A stretch of DNA of 36,560 bases from a virus, in the IMG/VR virus record IMGVR_UViG_3300036827_000356, positions 1 through 36,560 of that record. One strand, given 5' to 3'. Both the position numbers and the translations under genes were made by a program. The notes beneath the pieces were generated by a model. It made no database searches. It was not told the DNA's origin and saw only the letters and a list, made by a program, of their open reading frames with translations. Within the stretch, counting starts at the first letter, position 1; every line of letters starts with the position of its first letter. Positions 7,213 to 13,697 of the stretch are shown here, piece after piece.

Positions 7213-8643
7213 TCACAAACCTTTAACCCTCCCATGAATCAGCGCCCGCTCCTGCGCGATCGTCCGTCCATCCGGCAGCACCTCACCGCGCTTGAGCCGC
7301 TCCAGCATGCTGTCACGGCTAATTGCACCAGCACGCCAGGCCGCAACTACCGCGGTAATCTCCTCGCCCGACATGGCGCACGCGCCCAGGTCAGTGTTCA
7401 TCGCGAAACTCACCTGGCCGGCGATCGCATCCAGGTCCCCGCCCTGAATCCACCACTGAGCAAACTGCAGCACGCGCGACAGCGAACGATTCAAACTCTC
7501 CACAATCGCCCCCAGCCCACACAGCTCCCCTCCCACGCCTGTCGCGGCCGTCAGGCCGGTGGCCCCCACGCCAGTGGATTCCAACATCCGGGCGCCGAGC
7601 AGGGCCATCCTGCGCTCCACCTTCTCCATCGCCCTTTCCAAATGCGCCAGGCCCGCACCAGTGAACTCAAGGAATCCAGCCGAGGCACCAGGCACCTCCG
7701 AAACCCAAGCTGCACTTGAACCGATGCGCAACGGCGCCGCCTTATCGAACCCACTCACCCAAGCAGTCGGCAACGCCGCGAAATGCAGCCCGTGCTTGTA
7801 GTCAGCATCCAGCCGGTAATGGTCCAGGTTCGCGGCGATGATATCCGCCAACGGCAACTTGCCTCGCTCAGGCAGCGAACCCTTCGGCCCATGAAACACA
7901 AACGGAATGAAATCCAGCGCAACCCCATCGCGCTTCAGGATGACACTCTCATCCAGCACCCACGCGCCGCTTGCCGCGCCGGAGCCATCAGGCGAAGCCA
8001 GGTCGCCGCGCTTCCAAACCTCCATCACACACGCGCGAGCCCCATCGGTCCTATCCGTCCTATTGGTCCTCTCCAACCCAAGCACGCGCAACCCGTCCGC
8101 TTCACGCAGCACCACCTCCGTCAACACGACCTCTTGCCCAATCCGCTCGACAGTCCAGTCCAGCACGTCCTCCGCCCGGAAGAACGAAACGCACGGCCGA
8201 CTCGAAGTACTGTCCTGCAGCACCAGCGAACCACCACGTCCCACGGATAACACCTCACTCACCACGCCCCGCGCATACGCAACAAACTCAGTCCCCCACC
8301 GTTCGCAATCAGCCACAAACTTCTCCAACCCACCAGCGGGCCTGCCCGCCGTAGCGCCAAGCGCCAACCCACCAGTGGGCCTGCCCACCGTAGCGCAGAG
8401 CGCGAAGGTGGGCGCCCGTCGAAACACCAAATCCAAATACTCCTCCAACGTCCGCGCAGTCGCGCCAAAGAACGAAGCACGCGCCTTGTAAGCTCCATAC
8501 TCCTCGTCACTCTGCGAATCCAACCGCGGCAGATACTTCGCCCCCGCCGCCTTCACCGCATCCTCGCCCGCCAACACATCCCTCGCCCGCGCCCATTCCC
8601 CCGCGCTCGAATCGTATTCCCGATGAGTCCCACCTACGGCCAT
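7213..8643 (-). CDS. DUF4055 phage structural protein (portal-like)
   Basis: A 476-aa protein whose N-terminus (HREYDSSAGEWARARDVLAGEDAVKAAGAKYLPRLDSQSDEEYGAYKARASFFGATARTLEEYLDLVFRR) fits the DUF4055 family, usually found at the portal position next to terminase in tailed phages. The C-terminal VSFAMNTDLGACAMSGEEITAVVAAWRAGAISRDSMLERLKRGEVLPDGRT is also typical. It lies immediately upstream of a separate HK97 portal, so the element has two portal-like proteins. Three repeat insertions are readable in it: a 13-aa tandem repeat (ALCATVGRPTGGL / ALGATAGRPAGGL), a GSGAASG insertion, and a mini-hairpin at 7546. Confidence 0.82.
   Translation of the reverse strand: MAVGGTHREYDSSAGEWARARDVLAGEDAVKAAGAKYLPRLDSQSDEEYGAYKARASFFGATARTLEEYLDLVFRRAPTFALCATVGRPTGGLALGATAGRPAGGLEKFVADCERWGTEFVAYARGVVSEVLSVGRGGSLVLQDSTSSRPCVSFFRAEDVLDWTVERIGQEVVLTEVVLREADGLRVLGLERTNRTDRTDGARACVMEVWKRGDLASPDGSGAASGAWVLDESVILKRDGVALDFIPFVFHGPKGSLPERGKLPLADIIAANLDHYRLDADYKHGLHFAALPTAWVSGFDKAAPLRIGSSAAWVSEVPGASAGFLEFTGAGLAHLERAMEKVERRMALLGARMLESTGVGATGLTAATGVGGELCGLGAIVESLNRSLSRVLQFAQWWIQGGDLDAIAGQVSFAMNTDLGACAMSGEEITAVVAAWRAGAISRDSMLERLKRGEVLPDGRTIAQERALIHGRVKGL
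7546..7577 (+). repeat. Mini-hairpin element, two-stem copy in DUF4055 gene
   Basis: GGCC-GTCA-GGCC hairpin, then GGTGGCC, then CCAC-GCCA-GTGG hairpin. It encodes a Gly/Ala/Thr-rich stretch (TGVGATGLTAATG) on the - strand. The second stem differs from every other copy but still pairs perfectly. Confidence 0.6.
7970..7993 (+). repeat. Short dispersed repeat inside DUF4055 gene (copy 2 of GSGAASG repeat)
   Basis: Shares its first 17 bases with 4632-4648 in the protease gene and encodes the same GSGAASG peptide in the same frame. It falls in a variable loop of the DUF4055 protein (ASPDGSGAASGAWV). Confidence 0.6.
8327..8415 (+). repeat. Tandem 39-bp repeat encoding a 13-aa repeat, with covarying stems
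   Basis: Two units start at 8327 and 8366 (AACCCACCAG...). Unit 1 contains GCGGG-CCTG-CCCGC and unit 2 GTGGG-CCTG-CCCAC: a C-G to T-A double change that keeps the stem. Unit 2 continues into a larger palindrome GCCCACC...GGTGGGC (about 8384-8414) whose loop has the GTAGC...GCGAA layout shared with 19218-19243. The period of 39 keeps the DUF4055 frame. Confidence 0.7.
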
Positions 8644-8694
8644 CGGCGCAACAATACCACGCGTTCTTCAGAAAAATTCACCTCCGCCAACCCC

Positions 8695-8743
8695 GACCTG
8701 CACCAGCGGGCACCAACGACCCTTTGACCTGCACCAGCGGGCA
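8695..8743 (+). repeat. Pair of 18-bp direct repeats upstream of DUF4055 gene
   Basis: GACCTGCACCAGCGGGCA occurs at 8695-8712 and 8726-8743, 31 bp apart, in the 213-bp gap between the divergent DUF4055 and pseudopilin genes. The ACCAGCGGGC core recurs at 8334 and 10211. These could be regulatory half-sites or repeat debris; the sequence does not decide. Confidence 0.5.
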
Positions 8744-8856
8744 AAAAAATCCTCACAAACCCCTTGACGACCCTACACCACGCCGCAACTTTGCAGGTTA
8801 GATTCAAGCCACGGACGCCGTGACATAACACCCAGTTAACTGTCCAAATAACCGTG

Positions 8857-9648
8857 ATGAGAAAACGGCATGTCGAAAAGGCCTTCACCCTAATCGAGCT
8901 ACTGGTGGTGATCGCCATCGTTGGCATTTTGGCGGGGCTACTTATACCAGCAGTCGCGTACGGGAAGTTCAGAGCGCGCGTGACCACCTGTACCAACAAT
9001 TACAGGCAACTCGCACTGGCCGCCGCAATGTACGCAGGCGATGATTCGAAGGGTCGACTACCATCGTTTGCGGTTCCCAGCTCTAAACTAATGAGCTTTC
9101 GCAATCTATACCCATGGATCATTGCGTTACCTACCTTCAAGGCAATGGAGACCCACGGGATAACACAGCCGCAGATATGGTTTTGCCCTCTGCATAATAG
9201 ATGGCAAGCCGCTTTGGAAATGTTCCAATGGAAGTTTGGGAGACCGTTGGCTACGATTGACGATCTCGGCAAATACTACATCGACACACAAGGGTGGAAC
9301 TATGCTGGCGTAGACATGAACTGGTGGGTGCCGCGGCAGTTGGAACGCTTCCCTGGCCTGACCTACCCTGATGCTTCCCTTCCCACTAGCCGTTTGAAAA
9401 CACCGTGGCCATCTAAAATGGACGATCTCACTATTTCGACCCGACCAATCGTCTCCGACTGGGCAGATGGCGAAAAAGAGACCTCAGGAGACTCCTTTTC
9501 CAGAGCTAGTGGTGGGCATACCTTCGCGGGCAAGCTCCGAAACGCCAATTCCGGATATGCGGACGGCCACGTGGAAACCCAATCTGCTAACCGCATGAAA
9601 TGGGAACTCAAACTTATCAACGGTGACGATTCTTATATTTTCTACTGA
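8857..9648 (+). CDS. Prepilin-type pseudopilin-like protein (type II secretion style)
   Basis: A 263-aa protein with a class III prepilin signal: basic RKRHVEKA, then FTLIELLVVIAIVGILAGLLIPAV, with the expected Phe+1 and Glu+5. The processed domain ends with SGYADGHVETQ, the DG motif of the large Verrucomicrobiota/Planctomycetota family of H-X9-DG pseudopilin-like proteins. It would be cleaved by a prepilin peptidase and sit in the inner membrane or periplasm. Start at ATG 8857, or GTG 8854. It runs opposite to the phage genes and has lower GC than its neighbours, suggesting separately acquired cargo. Its function is unknown. Confidence 0.8.
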   Translation: MRKRHVEKAFTLIELLVVIAIVGILAGLLIPAVAYGKFRARVTTCTNNYRQLALAAAMYAGDDSKGRLPSFAVPSSKLMSFRNLYPWIIALPTFKAMETHGITQPQIWFCPLHNRWQAALEMFQWKFGRPLATIDDLGKYYIDTQGWNYAGVDMNWWVPRQLERFPGLTYPDASLPTSRLKTPWPSKMDDLTISTRPIVSDWADGEKETSGDSFSRASGGHTFAGKLRNANSGYADGHVETQSANRMKWELKLINGDDSYIFY

Positions 9649-9946
9649 TCCCCACACCGCGCCCCGGAACCTACGCGCCCCCAGAACGAACACGCTCCCG
9701 CTTCGCGCCATTGATACGCCTTACCAATTCCAACCTCCGCTCCGCACCCATCGTGCCATGCTGACGCCTGTCCCGCTGACTGCTTCCGCTCATTCCAATT
9801 CGAACGTCCCTCGCTTCGCCAATTCGAACGCCCGTTTCCGCGTCCTGGCTTTTTGTGCACGTTCGAACGTCCTTGCCGCTCCGGGCCTCGCTGCCCTTCG
9901 GGTGCGCACCATCGGCTAACGCCTCGGTGCGCAGGCTCCGCTAACA

Positions 9947-10061
9947 CCCCCCTCCCCCAATTTTTTGTGCTTCGCAACAGGTTAACTTCGCGCTAACGCG
10001 CGGGGGAGGGGGGCTCGCTGCGCCCAGCTAACCGGCCCGTCGCTCCCCCTCCCCCAATTTT
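9947..10061. repeat. Direct and inverted poly-pyrimidine tracts
   Basis: CCCCCTCCCCCAATTTT occurs at 9948-9964 and 10045-10061. Between them lies the inverse purine tract GGGGGAGGGGGG at 10002-10013, so the tracts can pair or form G-rich structures. Each pyrimidine copy is followed by a T run and preceded by CTAAC-type sequence (GCTAACAC, CAGCTAACC). Confidence 0.55.
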
Positions 10062-10216
10062 CGCGGCCGACGATAATATCAGCTCGCTCCGCTCGAAGAA
10101 CCGATGGATAGAACGCTCCGCTCTCGCTCCGCTACGGCGCGCTGACGCGCGCCCGCCAACAGCCTATCGAGCCGCCGGTGCTTACGGCGCACACAACGCG
10201 CGCCTCCAACACCAGC

Positions 10217-10248
10217 GGGCAAGGCGCCCGGTGGCCGTGCGCCAGCAC
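10217..10248 (+). repeat. Mini-hairpin element, two-stem copy
   Basis: GGGC-AAGGC-GCCC, GGTGGCC, then GTGC-GCCA-GCAC. The second stem carries a C-to-G change balanced by G-to-C relative to the common GTCC/GGAC. Confidence 0.65.
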
Positions 10249-10294
10249 CCTTAACAGCCCGGCAAGAGTCGCGCCTTTCACTCGGCCGTCGCTC

Positions 10295-10313
10295 GATGGC
10301 TGTCCGCCAGGAC
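10295..10313 (+). repeat. Mini-hairpin element, single-stem copy
   Basis: GATGGCT followed by GTCC-GCCA-GGAC. Intergenic. The 5' box departs from GGTGGCC at two positions while the stem and loop are standard. Confidence 0.55.
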
Positions 10314-10586
10314 CTCGCTAGGCCGTGCCTGGTGGCACCGTGAAAGTCGCGACCCTTGCCGGAGGTAAAACGCTGACTTGCTGGCTTTCCCTCCGCTCCA
10401 CATCGCTCCACTCCGCAGCAGCCGACGAAACAGCGCCGCCGGCTCGCTGCTGCGTTGCACTCTGTTTCGCTTCAGGAGACCGTCAAGACAGCGAGAAGCA
10501 AGACCGGCGCGAGAGCAGCCAGCTTTTGTTCCTGTCTACCTCCCACCGACTCCGGTCACAAAATAGAAACGGTCAGGACCTCCGCT

Positions 10587-10605
10587 GGTGGCCGTCCGCC
10601 AGGAC
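10587..10605 (+). repeat. Mini-hairpin element, consensus copy
   Basis: GGTGGCC followed by GTCC-GCCA-GGAC: the commonest form. Intergenic. Confidence 0.65.
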
Positions 10606-10745
10606 CAAAATCTGGCTGCACTCGCGCCTAAAAAGCTAATCAGCCAGGCCCATGGCGCAAAGGGGCCTCCGCTCACCCCGACACCCTTTCGCTGCGGCCA
10701 CTTTGCACCATGCGCCTGGACAGGAACCCGAGGACCCGCGCGCAT

Positions 10746-10764
10746 AGTGGCCGTCTGCCAAGAC
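10746..10764 (+). repeat. Mini-hairpin element, variant stem
   Basis: AGTGGCC followed by GTCT-GCCA-AGAC. The C-G pair next to the loop in the common form is a T-A pair here, a double change that keeps pairing. Confidence 0.65.
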
Positions 10765-10785
10765 TCGCTCCGTTCGGGACCGTCA

Positions 10786-11030
10786 TGAAGGATGCTTCCG
10801 GCTTCCAGACACAAGAGCTGTTATACTCAAAGCCGCCCCAATGCCGTATCCCGCTGAACGCGGGAACCCTCGGCATTTGGTCCCCGCCGCCTCACCGATC
10901 GGCGGCCCGGTTCATTGAGTATAACAGCGTCTTGTGTCCAGAGAGCCTGTCGGGACTGTCACGCTGCCTGCTAAATCCGGCCCCCGCCTCGGCCGGGCAG
11001 GCATCGCGCCAGTCCCTCCCGCATCCTTCA
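10786..11030. ncRNA. Nested inverted-repeat structure, candidate structured RNA or DNA element
   Basis: The outermost arms are TGAAGGATGC (10786-10795) and GCATCCTTCA (11021-11030). Inside is a 23-bp pair at 10808-10830 and 10915-10938 (GACACAAGA-GCTGTTATACTCAA against its complement, one extra base in the right arm). Enclosed are two hairpins: AATGCCG/CGGCATT (10840/10871) with inner TCCCGC/GCGGGA, and GCCGCC/GGCGGC (10886/10901). A second GCCGCC at 10832 could compete for the same partner. To the right GCCTGC/GCAGGC (10966/10997) encloses CCGGCC/GGCCGG (10977/10991). Strand and function are unknown: it could be a small RNA, a replication or packaging site, or a MITE-like insertion. Confidence 0.5.
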
Positions 11031-11250
11031 CGCCAGTTTATCCGCCATAGCCTCCGCCGGGCGAATAGTTAGCTCACGCAGAAAAGTTTGGCGGAGGCGT
11101 CGGCGGAACCCTCACTCCGCTTCCGGATCTTTGATCAGGCGCGGGAAAAGAAAAGGAAACAGCCACGGCTCGCTCCGCTCGCCACCACTTGCACTTACCC
11201 CCATCAAGGTCCAATATAGGAAACAGCTGCATGATAAACGTTAGCCAGTC

Positions 11251-11511
11251 ATGAACCGCGGCGCAGGATTACCACGCGGACTCGCGAACCTCGGTGACAC
11301 CGTCCGAGTGCTCGATGGAGATGGCACGGACTTAGGCCCGATGATTGTGGCACAAGCACAGAAACTCGCCTCCGACCAGGTTGCAGAGCTCTTTGTCACC
11401 GAACCCACAGCCACACCCCCTGTCGTCCGCATCGTCCACCTTCGCAAGCTTCAGGATCTTTTTAAGAAAGAGTTTGGTGGGCATCACTATACCCCCCTCA
11501 ACTTCCTCTGA
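11251..11511 (+). CDS. Stand-alone IF-3 N-terminal-domain-like protein
   Basis: An 86-aa protein. Residues 16-72 match the layout of the translation initiation factor IF-3 N-terminal domain: VRVLDGDGTDLGPM (family VRLIDEDGEQLG), AQAQKLASDQVAELFVTEP (EALKLAEEAGLDLVEISP), TATPPVVRIVHLRKLQDLFKKE (PPVCRIMDYGKYKYE). The C-terminal 30S-binding domain of IF-3 is absent and the protein simply stops. Normal IF-3 is about 170-180 aa. It could bind the ribosome or compete with IF-3, which is inference. It is on the + strand within a - strand phage operon, and its last 25 bp overlap the end of the terminase gene convergently. No ribosome site is evident before ATG 11251. Confidence 0.7.
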   Translation: MNRGAGLPRGLANLGDTVRVLDGDGTDLGPMIVAQAQKLASDQVAELFVTEPTATPPVVRIVHLRKLQDLFKKEFGGHHYTPLNFL

Positions 11512-12869
11512 GTAATCGAGCGCGCTCGCGTCGCCACCAAATACCGCAGCGCATCCGCCGCATCGTCTCCACCAACACCATCCTCGTCGCAATCCACCTT
11601 CAACACGTCCTCCGGCCGATGCGGATCATGCTGCATCGTCGGCAGCGTCTCCACCAGCCGCCCGCACCGTTGGTGAATAAACAAACTAGGCAAAATTTTC
11701 GCACTACCATCACCCAACCGTTGCAAGATTTCGGCCCAACCGTTAACACGGTCCATATTCGCAGGCCGCAATTTGATTCCTTCGCGCAAATACTGCCCCG
11801 CAATCGTCGTCCCATCCGCTTGCCGACTAAACACATCCGTACCTGCCACGAACCGCCGAAGCTGGCTCACCTCCAGCCCGTGTCGGCCCAGCATCGCTTT
11901 GACACCGGCACCATGCCGTTGCGGTAACCACATCCGCTCCGCGTGCTCATCCACAACAAACACGTTTCCGTCTCCATCGGTGCACCCCAGCAGCACAACC
12001 GTGTAGTGAGCAAAACCATAATCCAACGCGCAGAACCATTCCCGCGCCCGCGTCTCATCGAAATCGGCGACGATATGGACATCGCGCCGGAACGTCGTGA
12101 AGAACTGACCTGCGGCCAGGTCCCAATCACCATCCAACCAGGCCCGACGCTGCCACCCCGTCAGACTCTCCAGGACCCGCTGATACTCCGGGTTATTAAA
12201 CGCGTTATCACTCACCCGCGCCGGCACGAACCTCGTCTCGCACTCCCGTTTCTCCAAAAATGGACCAACGAACCTTGTCCGATACCACGCATGTCCAATC
12301 CCGCCAGGATTGCTCGTTGAATAAATCCGTGGCCGCCAATTCGGTTTCGACGTTCGACAACACGTTGTGATGTCCTGATGCTTCCGGCTCGAAAGCGTCG
12401 TCGCCTCCTCGATTCCAATCACGTCGTACTCCAGGCCCAGGTAGGCGTCGATATCCTTCTCCGCTTGAAAATGCCCCGCAATAATCCGCGACCCGTTTCC
12501 GAAAGTGAGCACGCCGCGATAAGCCGAGAACTCATGCGCCAGCCCGGTGAAGATGCGGCGCCGCAGGTCCTCGAAGTGCTCCATGTTGGCTTTGCCAATC
12601 TTTCGCAACAACAAACACTTCAGCCCCGGCACACGCTGACAATCATCCGCCCCCATCTGCGCCAGGAGCCAATGGCTCTTGCCACCACCACGGGCCCCGC
12701 CGTAGCCAACTGCTGTCGGCCCGTCGCCCTGGTCACAGAGCCTTGCGGCGGCTGACGCCGCGAGCTGCCGCTCCTGCAGGATGACCCCAGCCCGCACGAA
12801 CTTGTCCATCTGCTCCGCCGGGCACCCTGCCGCCCGGCCCACCGCAATATATCGCTCCAGCTCAGTCAC
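11487..12869 (-). CDS. terL: Terminase large subunit
   Basis: A 460-aa DNA-packaging motor. The ATPase domain has Walker A GGARGGGKS (57-65), a Walker B-like YDVIGIEEAT (148-157) and STSNPGG after it (sensor/coupling region). The nuclease domain has D283 in ALDYGFAHYTVVLLGC, VVDEH at 305-309, and the late acidic motif GGDDAADALRYLV (433-445). All three metal-binding acidic positions therefore look present. It starts inside the small terminase gene by a 4-bp ATGA-type overlap, implying translational coupling. The family call is firm. Confidence 0.93.
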   Translation of the reverse strand: MTELERYIAVGRAAGCPAEQMDKFVRAGVILQERQLAASAAARLCDQGDGPTAVGYGGARGGGKSHWLLAQMGADDCQRVPGLKCLLLRKIGKANMEHFEDLRRRIFTGLAHEFSAYRGVLTFGNGSRIIAGHFQAEKDIDAYLGLEYDVIGIEEATTLSSRKHQDITTCCRTSKPNWRPRIYSTSNPGGIGHAWYRTRFVGPFLEKRECETRFVPARVSDNAFNNPEYQRVLESLTGWQRRAWLDGDWDLAAGQFFTTFRRDVHIVADFDETRAREWFCALDYGFAHYTVVLLGCTDGDGNVFVVDEHAERMWLPQRHGAGVKAMLGRHGLEVSQLRRFVAGTDVFSRQADGTTIAGQYLREGIKLRPANMDRVNGWAEILQRLGDGSAKILPSLFIHQRCGRLVETLPTMQHDPHRPEDVLKVDCDEDGVGGDDAADALRYLVATRARSITQRKLRGV

Positions 12870-13573
12870 GCCGCACCTCCTTGTCGCCCCGGAACCCCCA
12901 ACGAAGGCCGACGCCCGTCCCCAATCTGCACTGCCTCCACATCCAGCACTTGGCCGTCAGGCCGGTGGCCGTCCGCTAGGACCTCACCAGCCAAAGGTTG
13001 CCCATAAATCTTTTTTAGCGCCGCCTCTACTTCCACCCGAATCGGCCCGCCCTCCGCTCCGGTCACCTCCAACCGGTGGCCGACCGCCAAGTCCATCGGT
13101 TTCTCACATGCCGAGTGCCCAAGCTTGCTCGCCAGCTCGAGCAACCGGGCGTAACCCTCCAGATTCCCGCACCGCTCCGCCCGCGCCATCCAACGCTTGC
13201 GCACCTCCGCCGCAAACTCCACCAGGTTCTGCCGCTCTTGCCATTCCGCTTCGCGCAGCTCCTGATACCGCTTCGCCCAATCCACCGCTTTCACCCGCGC
13301 GATCGCCTCCGCCGCCTCGCGCTCAACCAGCGCCATATGCGCAGCATAGGCCACCAGCCGGCCTTGCCAATCCCACCGCCGGGACCATTTCTCCATCATC
13401 ACCTTGCTCCGGCCCAGCTTCGCCGCCACCCTCGCCAGCGACCGCTCCGGCCCCTGGCTCAGATAAATACTAAACGCCGCAAACGCCTTCTCGCTTTCCT
13501 TCGCTTGTCTCTCAAATGCAAGTGCCACACATACCTTTCTGTTTATTTGTCCTCTTGGTCCTATTAGTCCCAT
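12866..13573 (-). CDS. terS: Terminase small subunit (DNA-recognition)
   Basis: A 235-aa protein. Residues about 40-75 hold a helix-turn-helix (SLARVAAKLGRSKVMMEKWSRRWDWQGRLVAYAAHM), the type used by small terminases to bind the packaging site. A long helical region (EREAAEAIARVKAVDWAKRYQELREAEWQERQNLVEFAAEV) should form the oligomeric ring. Its position directly upstream of and overlapping TerL supports the call. Start ATG 13573 has GGGGTGG upstream. Near the C-terminus VLADGHRPDG is encoded by the mini-hairpin at 12952, so that tail is probably repeat-derived. A looser copy gives LAVGHRLE. Confidence 0.78.
   Translation of the reverse strand: MGLIGPRGQINRKVCVALAFERQAKESEKAFAAFSIYLSQGPERSLARVAAKLGRSKVMMEKWSRRWDWQGRLVAYAAHMALVEREAAEAIARVKAVDWAKRYQELREAEWQERQNLVEFAAEVRKRWMARAERCGNLEGYARLLELASKLGHSACEKPMDLAVGHRLEVTGAEGGPIRVEVEAALKKIYGQPLAGEVLADGHRPDGQVLDVEAVQIGDGRRPSLGVPGRQGGAA
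12952..12982 (+). repeat. Mini-hairpin element, two-stem copy in terS
   Basis: GGCC-GTCA-GGCC, GGTGGCC, then GTCC-GCTA-GGAC. In the gene it encodes VLADGH and flanking residues. It shares its whole first half with the copy at 7546. Confidence 0.7.
13075..13093 (+). repeat. Degenerate mini-hairpin element in terS
   Basis: GGTGGCC, then GACC-GCCA-AGTC. The stem keeps three pairs with one C/A mismatch beside the loop. It encodes LAVGHR, the counterpart of LADGHR at the other terS copy. Confidence 0.4.
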
Positions 13574-13597
13574 GATGTCCCACCCCAACGGCAGCGT

Positions 13598-13638
13598 GGG
13601 AAGGAACCACCCGACCCCAAGGAGGGTGGTCCTTCCCC
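13598..13638 (-). promoter_or_regulatory. Strong stem-loop upstream of the terminase operon
   Basis: GGGAAGGA-A-CCACCC (13598-13612) pairs with GGGTGG-TCCTTCCC (13624-13637): 14 bp with one bulged A and an 11-nt loop. It lies 25 bp upstream of terS, after the ATPase gene. No T run follows on the transcribed strand, so it may be an operator, a processing site, or a packaging-related site rather than a terminator. Confidence 0.5.
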
Positions 13639-13697
13639 TCTGCCTGTCTCGTGTACAGTCTCATTATCTTTAAAGGGATGTGAGACTGTGAGACTCC

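Larger units (their letters stand above)
9649..11250. other. 1.6-kb non-coding, repeat-rich region
   Basis: I see no convincing gene here. ORFs on both strands are short and of repeat-like composition. The stretch holds poly-pyrimidine repeats (9947-10061), four mini-hairpin copies (10217, 10295, 10587, 10746), a further hairpin GTGCC-TGGT-GGCAC at 10325-10338, and a nested inverted-repeat structure at 10786-11030. It interrupts the head-gene operon exactly between large terminase and DUF4055, with an IF-3-domain gene at its right end. So much free space is unusual inside a phage morphogenesis module. Confidence 0.7.

Noticed and set aside
8634-8999. A 121-aa - strand open frame overlapping the pseudopilin start
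   Set aside because: It covers the divergent intergenic region and the antisense of the prepilin signal; no motif.
10079-10411. - strand open frames in the 1.6-kb gap
   Set aside because: Sequence is repeat-derived (Arg/Ser-rich), with no ribosome site or family pattern.
13598-13638. Rho-independent terminator between ATPase and terS
   Set aside because: The stem is strong but no T run follows on the transcribed strand, so I kept it only as a regulatory stem-loop.
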